A stretch of DNA of 64,000 nucleotides from a virus: positions 111,012-175,011 of IMG/VR virus record IMGVR_UViG_3300025141_016305. The stretch is one strand, 5' to 3'. Below the pieces are notes generated by a model that made no database searches, was not told the origin of the DNA, and saw nothing but the letters and a program-made list of their open reading frames with translations. Positions 59,440 through 64,000 of the stretch are shown here, in pieces. The translations under genes and the position numbers were made by a program. Every line of letters begins with the position of its first letter. Within the stretch, counting starts at the first letter, position 1.

Positions 59440-61600
59440 ATCTCGACCACCTCGAAAACCAATATGCTATATTTGCAATATTATCCAAAAGGATCTTAGC
59501 CTCTGAAGGGTTTAGACCATCTTCGCTCGTTATATTAGAATATATTTGCAAAAACCCGGCTGTACTTTGAAGAAAAGTTATATAATTTTTTAAAAAAACA
59601 ATATATTTCTTTAGAGCATCTATATTTTTTTCTTCTATAATTTCTATTAATTTTTCCGCCCTGCCTGCAGATTTGATCAATGAAAGAAAATAGTCTGTAA
59701 CATCATTGACATGTTCGGGATATATTACTTCGCCTGTACTTCTTTTTATTCCTATTGTTCCATTTTTGATAGCCGCGGCTAAGCCTGTGCTTTGTGCTCC
59801 TGCTCTTGTGCTGGTGATAAAAGATATTGGGACAGCTCTATCATCATCATAATTTAAAAAACCAATAGAATATACTCTCCTCCCGGCTCCGAGTGCAGAA
59901 AGATCCACGCGAGTTAGCCCCAGCCAACCATTTATCATAAATTCATCTAATTCAGGACTTAACATAACCCCGCCTCCGCGGCGTCTTATTGCACTTTCTC
60001 TGTCATAAAATCTAGACCTTAAATTTTCCCCTTTTTGCCAAAGTGCTGATGCGTCTGATTCTGCTTTTCTAACAAAGTTAAAAAACCCGCCGCCACGAGA
60101 TGTTTTTAAACTTGCGATTATATCATTTGAAGGAGTTATCCGATCGGGGCTTTGTAAGGCTTGGTTGAAAAAGTCTATATATTCTTCTAATCGATCTATA
60201 TCTTTGCCTTTTCCGATGAGATTTAATATTCCTCTTTTTACCTTGTTTGTCTCAATATCTTCGCCAAATCCCTCTTCCTCATTCAATGTATCGAGAATTG
60301 TATTCCAGGTTGAACCAAGTAGTCCCATCGGCCGTCCTCCAATGATGGGATCGACCGGCGTTGTGATATAGTTTATAAAATCATTTAATTGTTTTTCAAT
60401 TGAATATGAAAGTGTAGTTTCTATTGTTTGTTCTATTTTCCCCACTTCATCGAAGAAGTTGGATAAGTTCTCTAATTTGTTACCTGCAAATTGTATTAAT
60501 TTATCTTTTGATCTTTCACCTGTTATTTCTTGTCTGTAAATTTGAGATGTATTTTCGATGTCTTTAAATAAAAACCTAACTTGTCGTGCCTTTTCTTTGT
60601 CGTGCTGTGCAATCTCAAGAAGAAACGAGTCGATTAATCTCCAAATTCTGTCAAGAATAATAAATATTCCACTTTCTGCTTCCTCAAGCTCGTATACATC
60701 TGATTTGACTTCTTGAATTTTATTTTTTAATTCTTCCAAAAGAGACGCAGAATCTTGTCTGATTTTTTTTAAAGAAAAGCTTCCACCAAGTGCTGTTTGT
60801 ATTGTCGTAAAAATTAAAAAATCTGAGATTAGTGATGTTGTAAAACTTAGACCACCCATATATGGGTGGAAGCTTGCAAGGATGGATATCGCGACAGACA
60901 CCAAATCAACTGCGCTGTTCCACTCTTTATCTTGAAAAGCTCTTTTCTTTAGCCATGGCTCGATTATTCTCTTGTGTTTCCCAATTTCCGTCGCGACGTC
61001 TAAATAGAACCCTTCAAAATTTTCAGATTTTTGTTGAACTTGTTGTAAGACGGGCCCATCTATGTTTAATATACGCATAATTGCAGTGTTCATATCTGTT
61101 ATCTCTTTTCTGTCAAGAACTCTATGAAAAAAATAATTAGCATAATCTTTCTGCACCGGACGCAGGCCCGGGCCAAGCTCTTTTAATCCTTCTGCGCTTC
61201 CGTACCATTTAATGAAGAAAGCAATCCCCATCCTTATAGATTTAATATTATCAAGTTTAGCTTTTTTTGATTTATCTATTTTAAGTTTTTTGAGTGTTTT
61301 TCCTAAATTAATTGTTTTTTTAGATGGAACAAGAACAATCCTTGAAGAATATTTATCAACTTGTCTTATATCCTTTGCGATAGAATTTTTAGCGTTAAGA
61401 AAGTAACGCACCTCTTGTTTTTTAATAGAATTTTTAAAATCTTTAATAGGATTAGATATATCCCTTCCGATTCCAGGGTCAGCACCGCCTGGACCTGTAG
61501 ATACACCAACACCAAGTCCAATATCCTGGGTGATCCTATCCATTTCTTCTTTTACTAATTTTTGTAAGTACTTTTTACCTACTAAGGTGGTATGAGACAT
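59432..61600 (-). CDS. Tagged large virion-type protein
   Basis: 722 residues. LVGKKYLQKLVKEEMDRIT near the N-terminus is a tag variant. A Gly-rich linker follows, then a long alpha-helical part with one hydrophobic stretch (MGGLSFTTSLISDFLIFTTI, about residues 248-267). A CTATTTA box inside a perfect ATATACT/AGTATAT inverted repeat lies 36 bases upstream, with a weak SD AGGG. Structural role inferred. Confidence 0.6.
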   Translation of the reverse strand: MSHTTLVGKKYLQKLVKEEMDRITQDIGLGVGVSTGPGGADPGIGRDISNPIKDFKNSIKKQEVRYFLNAKNSIAKDIRQVDKYSSRIVLVPSKKTINLGKTLKKLKIDKSKKAKLDNIKSIRMGIAFFIKWYGSAEGLKELGPGLRPVQKDYANYFFHRVLDRKEITDMNTAIMRILNIDGPVLQQVQQKSENFEGFYLDVATEIGKHKRIIEPWLKKRAFQDKEWNSAVDLVSVAISILASFHPYMGGLSFTTSLISDFLIFTTIQTALGGSFSLKKIRQDSASLLEELKNKIQEVKSDVYELEEAESGIFIILDRIWRLIDSFLLEIAQHDKEKARQVRFLFKDIENTSQIYRQEITGERSKDKLIQFAGNKLENLSNFFDEVGKIEQTIETTLSYSIEKQLNDFINYITTPVDPIIGGRPMGLLGSTWNTILDTLNEEEGFGEDIETNKVKRGILNLIGKGKDIDRLEEYIDFFNQALQSPDRITPSNDIIASLKTSRGGGFFNFVRKAESDASALWQKGENLRSRFYDRESAIRRRGGGVMLSPELDEFMINGWLGLTRVDLSALGAGRRVYSIGFLNYDDDRAVPISFITSTRAGAQSTGLAAAIKNGTIGIKRSTGEVIYPEHVNDVTDYFLSLIKSAGRAEKLIEIIEEKNIDALKKYIVFLKNYITFLQSTAGFLQIYSNITSEDGLNPSEAKILLDNIANIAYWFSRWSRYE

Positions 61601-61623
61601 AGATATTAGCCCTAAAAAATGAA

Positions 61624-61645
61624 ATATACTCTCTAAATAGTATAT
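61624..61645 (-). promoter_or_regulatory. Promoter-like box in an inverted repeat
   Basis: ATATACTATTTAGAGAGTATAT: the arms ATATACT and AGTATAT are perfect inverted repeats around ATTTAGAG, and the CTATTTA box (61634-61640) overlaps the left arm. Either a palindromic operator over a late promoter or an RNA hairpin in the leader of the 722-residue gene. Confidence 0.35.
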
Positions 61646-61682
61646 TTTACCTTAAACTAGGCTATTTTTTAAATTCAAATTG

Positions 61683-61889
61683 TTATTCTTGACCCCAATC
61701 ACAGTCGCAAGGACTACAACTGCAAAAATCACAGTAATTTCCATAATTTTCCGTGATATATTCATCAATTTTTTTAATAACCTCTTCAAAGTGTTCCACA
61801 CTAAGCGTCATTGACATTTCAACTAAGTTTGACTTTGCTTCCCACGGAGTCATGTTGCCTTTTTCGAGACCGCTACATATAAAACACAT
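61683..61889 (-). CDS. Small zinc-binding phage protein
   Basis: 68 residues. MCFICSGLEKGNMTPWEA has a CxxC, and the end NYCDFCSCSPCDCDW packs five more Cys. The middle is helical. The MCFICSGLEKGxMTPWEA opening is a known small family in marine T4-like phages. Probably binds zinc or another metal; function unknown. Confidence 0.65.
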   Translation of the reverse strand: MCFICSGLEKGNMTPWEAKSNLVEMSMTLSVEHFEEVIKKIDEYITENYGNYCDFCSCSPCDCDWGQE

Positions 61890-61893
61890 ATTT

Positions 61894-62016
61894 TTACCTA
61901 TTTTTTGATTTTTTCTTTTCTAAATCTTCAACTCGATTATCTAAATCGTTCCAAGCGGTAGTCATACCAACTGCGAGAGTTAAGATTGTTATAAAAACTC
62001 CAATTTCCATTCTCAT
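61894..62016 (-). CDS. 40-residue single-TM protein
   Basis: ATG at 62016 overlaps the stop of the thioredoxin-like gene as ATGA. MRMEIGVFITILTLAVGMTTAWNDL gives one transmembrane or signal-anchor segment, and a charged coiled-coil tail (NRVEDLEKKKSK) follows. Too short for standard gene finders. Could be a lysis accessory or holin-like peptide, but nothing proves it. Confidence 0.55.
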   Translation of the reverse strand: MRMEIGVFITILTLAVGMTTAWNDLDNRVEDLEKKKSKNR

Positions 62017-62456
62017 AGTCGTTTGTTACCGATTTTTGTGTTAAACTGTTCAAATAGAGCAGTGGCGATGCTCTCCAAGCCAGAAAAAGCAACGGTTCGA
62101 CTCTTACGCCCGCCCAAAGTAACTACTAGAGTAGGGAGAATTCTTATATTTGTCCCTTCAGTAAGTTTTTTCACCCAAGGTTCTTCCATATTAACAAATA
62201 AAACCTTATTTGTCCAGCCCATTTGTTCCATAATCGCATGCAGGTAGCGACAGGAATTACACTTCATAGTAGTTAGCAGTATATAATCAGGCTTTTTATC
62301 GTCTCTAAGTGCCGATTCTAATTGAGAAATCGTAATCCAAGGTGGAACTCTATGCTTAACAACAGTAATTTCAACTTTTTTTTCCTTCTTTGTCGCAGGA
62401 GCCGAAGAACAACCCATAAAAATGCTTAAAAATACTATGGTGATCCACTTTATCAT
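62013..62456 (-). CDS. Thioredoxin-fold lipoprotein
   Basis: 147 residues. Lipoprotein signal WITIVFLSIFMGC (lipobox FMGC, Cys16). TMKCNSCRYL near residue 69 is the CxxC redox site (C-N-S-C, an unusual spacer), and NIRILPTLVV carries the cis-Pro. It would act in the cell envelope, for example in disulfide reduction. ATGA overlap with the gene above. Acquired host-type gene inferred. Confidence 0.75.
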   Translation of the reverse strand: MIKWITIVFLSIFMGCSSAPATKKEKKVEITVVKHRVPPWITISQLESALRDDKKPDYILLTTMKCNSCRYLHAIMEQMGWTNKVLFVNMEEPWVKKLTEGTNIRILPTLVVTLGGRKSRTVAFSGLESIATALFEQFNTKIGNKRL

Positions 62457-63277
62457 GTCATTTTCATAGAAATATCACTAACAAGTTCCGCTATAGCGTC
62501 TTCAACTATTTCTGGATCTCCGAGGCCTCTCTTTACAAGGTCGAAAAAACTTTTTGCCGTTTGGGGATTTTTTGCGGGGTGCCCATCAGGTAGCTTATCC
62601 AACTCATTTTCCACTTCTAGTGCGATTTTTTCATCCAACTCGTTGTCGGTTTCCAATTCGATCATTTGTTCGGAGACCAAATGTTGATTTTTCTTGAAGT
62701 AATTTTCAAATATTCCCTCTTTTAGTCCCGTACGCATAGGATCCATAACCATTTGGCGAGTTTTGGAACCTTCTTTCCAGCTGTTTAATATTTCATTCCA
62801 CTTTTCTATTGGCTGTTTTGCAACATCTCTTATAACTTTGTCGAATTCTCCAAAAAAGAGTTCTGATCCTGAGTCCAAAAGATCAATTGCAAATTGACCA
62901 GCGCGCTCCCGCGATTGGGGATTCTTTAAGAGATCGAGCACCTTTGTCGCGACATCATCATAGTTGTCACGAACCCACTTGTGTATTGGTTTTTGGCTTT
63001 TTTCTAATGAGTCTTTAATTTTTTTAGCAGTATCGTCATAGTCATCATATATCCACTTATCAAGTTGGTTCTTGTATTTTGTGAGAGCATAATGTGGATC
63101 TTTATTCAAGTCATCTGCGACTTCTTTTGCTTTCTTTCTCACCTTGGCCAGGTGTGGCTCGATTGAATCATCGTAGTGTTTGTCTAATTTTAGTGCCGCC
63201 TGAATATGACTATTGTTCAATAATCTATCTACACTTTTTTCTATTTTTTGAAGACGGATTTCTATATCTTCTGGCAT
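62453..63277 (-). CDS. Helical phage protein, unknown
   Basis: 274 residues, largely alpha-helical and charged, with repeated short Trp/Tyr-Asp blocks (KWIYDDYDDTAKK, KWVRDNYDDVATK) in residues 70-115. Good SD (AAGGA). No signal peptide. No family recognised. Confidence 0.55.
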   Translation of the reverse strand: MPEDIEIRLQKIEKSVDRLLNNSHIQAALKLDKHYDDSIEPHLAKVRKKAKEVADDLNKDPHYALTKYKNQLDKWIYDDYDDTAKKIKDSLEKSQKPIHKWVRDNYDDVATKVLDLLKNPQSRERAGQFAIDLLDSGSELFFGEFDKVIRDVAKQPIEKWNEILNSWKEGSKTRQMVMDPMRTGLKEGIFENYFKKNQHLVSEQMIELETDNELDEKIALEVENELDKLPDGHPAKNPQTAKSFFDLVKRGLGDPEIVEDAIAELVSDISMKMT

Positions 63278-63309
63278 TTTGTTTTCCTTGTATTATATTT
63301 ATCGAGTTT

Positions 63310-63705
63310 TTAGAGGCCACCACCACCCATTTGCCATTTATAACTGCCATACATCCCCGCGAAGGACTCAAGCCAAGAACCGTCCTTAAGTGGGTTGCCT
63401 TCGTCTTTAAATAATTTAGTACATTGTTCAACACTATCACAGTAAGGTCCGACCAATATTCTAGCCAAAGCTGACGCAGAGCGTTTATCGTTGTTAAGGA
63501 AATCAACAACGGAACTTTCTCCGTCGAACTCTTCCAGTCCCGCAGAGGACTTGTTTTTTAACACTGTTTTAAGAGCAGCTTTTAACACAGGGTGCACCTT
63601 CCACATTTTGCCCGGTACATTTAGAGATTCTGAGCGTTGCTCGTTTAAGATTTTGATAATCTCTTCTTCGATAATTTTTTCAAGATATTTTTTATTGATT
63701 TTCAT
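63310..63705 (-). CDS. Tagged small virion-type protein
   Basis: 131 residues. MKINKKYLEKIIEEEIIKIL is the tag, almost identical in form to that of 45327-45908. A soluble domain follows, with Cys-x4-Cys in YCDSVEQC and a Gly/Trp-rich end (YKWQMGGGG). A CTATTTA box lies 34 bases before the ATG. Function unknown. Confidence 0.62.
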   Translation of the reverse strand: MKINKKYLEKIIEEEIIKILNEQRSESLNVPGKMWKVHPVLKAALKTVLKNKSSAGLEEFDGESSVVDFLNNDKRSASALARILVGPYCDSVEQCTKLFKDEGNPLKDGSWLESFAGMYGSYKWQMGGGGL

Positions 63706-63738
63706 TGTTTTCCCCGATTTTGAATAAGAGTGATGTAA

Positions 63739-63745
63739 TAAATAG
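63739..63745 (-). promoter_or_regulatory. Candidate late-promoter-like box CTATTTA
   Basis: ACACTATTTATTACATCAC, followed after about 25 bases by a GGGGA SD and the ATG at 63705. Long-leader class of the CTAWWTA boxes. Confidence 0.35.
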
Positions 63746-63819
63746 TGTTTTATTCGAGCAAACCTTCGAAGAACCGCGTTTTGCGCGCAAATTTTTTATT
63801 TTTTCGGTATTTTTTTCTT

Positions 63820-64000
63820 CTACTTTAGCTTAAATTCTATAGCAGAGCCTAAAATATGACCATTAATCCAATTGTCTTTTCGCCTATTCTCTAAAAGATA
63901 GAACGTTTTATAGTTGACATTATCAGATATCTTGAATCTAAGGCCTGCTCCAAAGGCATTCTTTGTGAATAACCCTTCCTCAAAAGTAACGGCTTCGGTA
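63820..64000 (-). CDS. C-terminus of an outer-membrane beta-barrel (DUF2490-like)
   Basis: 60 codons open from base 64000 to TAG at 63822-63820; the start lies outside the window. The peptide alternates hydrophobic and polar residues (NAFGAGLRFKISDNVNYKTF) and ends in SAIEFKLK, with GLRFKISDNV and NRRKDNWINGHILG resembling DUF2490 family barrels. It would sit in the outer membrane. A 114-base gap with an AT-rich stretch and a CGCGTTTTGCGCG palindrome separates it from the next gene. Confidence 0.6.
   Translation of the reverse strand, partial: TEAVTFEEGLFTKNAFGAGLRFKISDNVNYKTFYLLENRRKDNWINGHILGSAIEFKLK

Noticed and set aside
63760-63800. Terminator at the CGCGTTTTGCGCG palindrome
   Set aside because: The T-rich tract follows the palindrome only on the plus strand, where no gene ends; for the minus-strand gene there is no U-tract after a stem.

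Overview
The window looks like part of a large, AT-rich, strictly lytic-type tailed phage genome with a T4-like (marine myovirus) core, infecting a Gram-negative host. The phage markers are a gp55-like late sigma factor, a PIN-PhoH protein, an FmdB zinc ribbon, a DUF6267-type virion protein, HELVHH and HEIAH zincins, a 1488-residue virion protein with a lytic transglycosylase domain, and many small phage-type proteins. I see no integrase, repressor, rRNA or ribosomal protein genes. The Gram-negative host is inferred from three lipoproteins with lipoboxes and the C-terminus of an outer-membrane beta-barrel. Almost every gene is on the minus strand, so transcription runs from high to low coordinates; only the serine protease at 34636-35394 is on plus.

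Layout, left to right. 1-6505: virion/baseplate-like genes, the late sigma factor and small phage proteins. 6507-30081: one long, translationally coupled glycan locus of about 28 genes. It holds nucleotide-sugar enzymes (GDP-mannose dehydratase, UDP-GlcNAc 2-epimerase, NeuB- and NeuA-like enzymes, a ketoisomerase-epimerase fusion, three DegT-type aminotransferases), glycosyltransferases of several folds, two Fe(II)/2-oxoglutarate-type oxygenases, a methyltransferase and a Cys-rich lipoprotein. 30078-34584: a PD-(D/E)XK nuclease whose 3' end is duplicated around an inserted FkbM gene, then a zincin, PIN-PhoH and small genes. 34636-39074: a patchwork with a trypsin-like lipoprotein, a GDP-fucose synthase remnant, a mannose-isomerase-type cupin, a tRNA with anticodon CAU beside a TilS gene, a fibre-like protein, a tmRNA and a 31-residue Cys-rich peptide. 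39098-43669: a six-gene coupled metabolic cassette (GAPDH-like, cytidylyltransferase, HpcH/HpaI aldolase, 2-hydroxyacid dehydrogenase, HAD phosphatase, glycosyltransferase). 43785-63705: virion-type proteins, many carrying a short amphipathic tag of the form K-x-x-L-x-x-I-I-x-E-E, interleaved with PurA-like, NUDIX, nucleotidyltransferase, RNase H-like and thioredoxin-like genes. 63820-64000: the end of an outer-membrane protein.

How the parts work together (inference). The sugar locus appears able to make CMP-sialic-type, GDP-deoxyhexose-type and dTDP-amino-deoxyhexose-type donors and to transfer them, so the phage probably glycosylates its own virion or remodels the host surface. The cassette at 39-43 kb repeats the synthase/aldolase + HAD phosphatase + CMP-transferase logic of the sialic module and may make a second CMP-activated acid. 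TilS with tRNA-Ile2 would support reading of AUA codons, common in an AT-rich genome, and the tmRNA would rescue stalled ribosomes. Tagged proteins around the transglycosylase may be packaged in or on the virion. One of them ends in an FtsK-gamma-like winged helix and another joins a ligase-like domain to an HxGH nucleotidyltransferase. These are the most novel-looking elements of the window.
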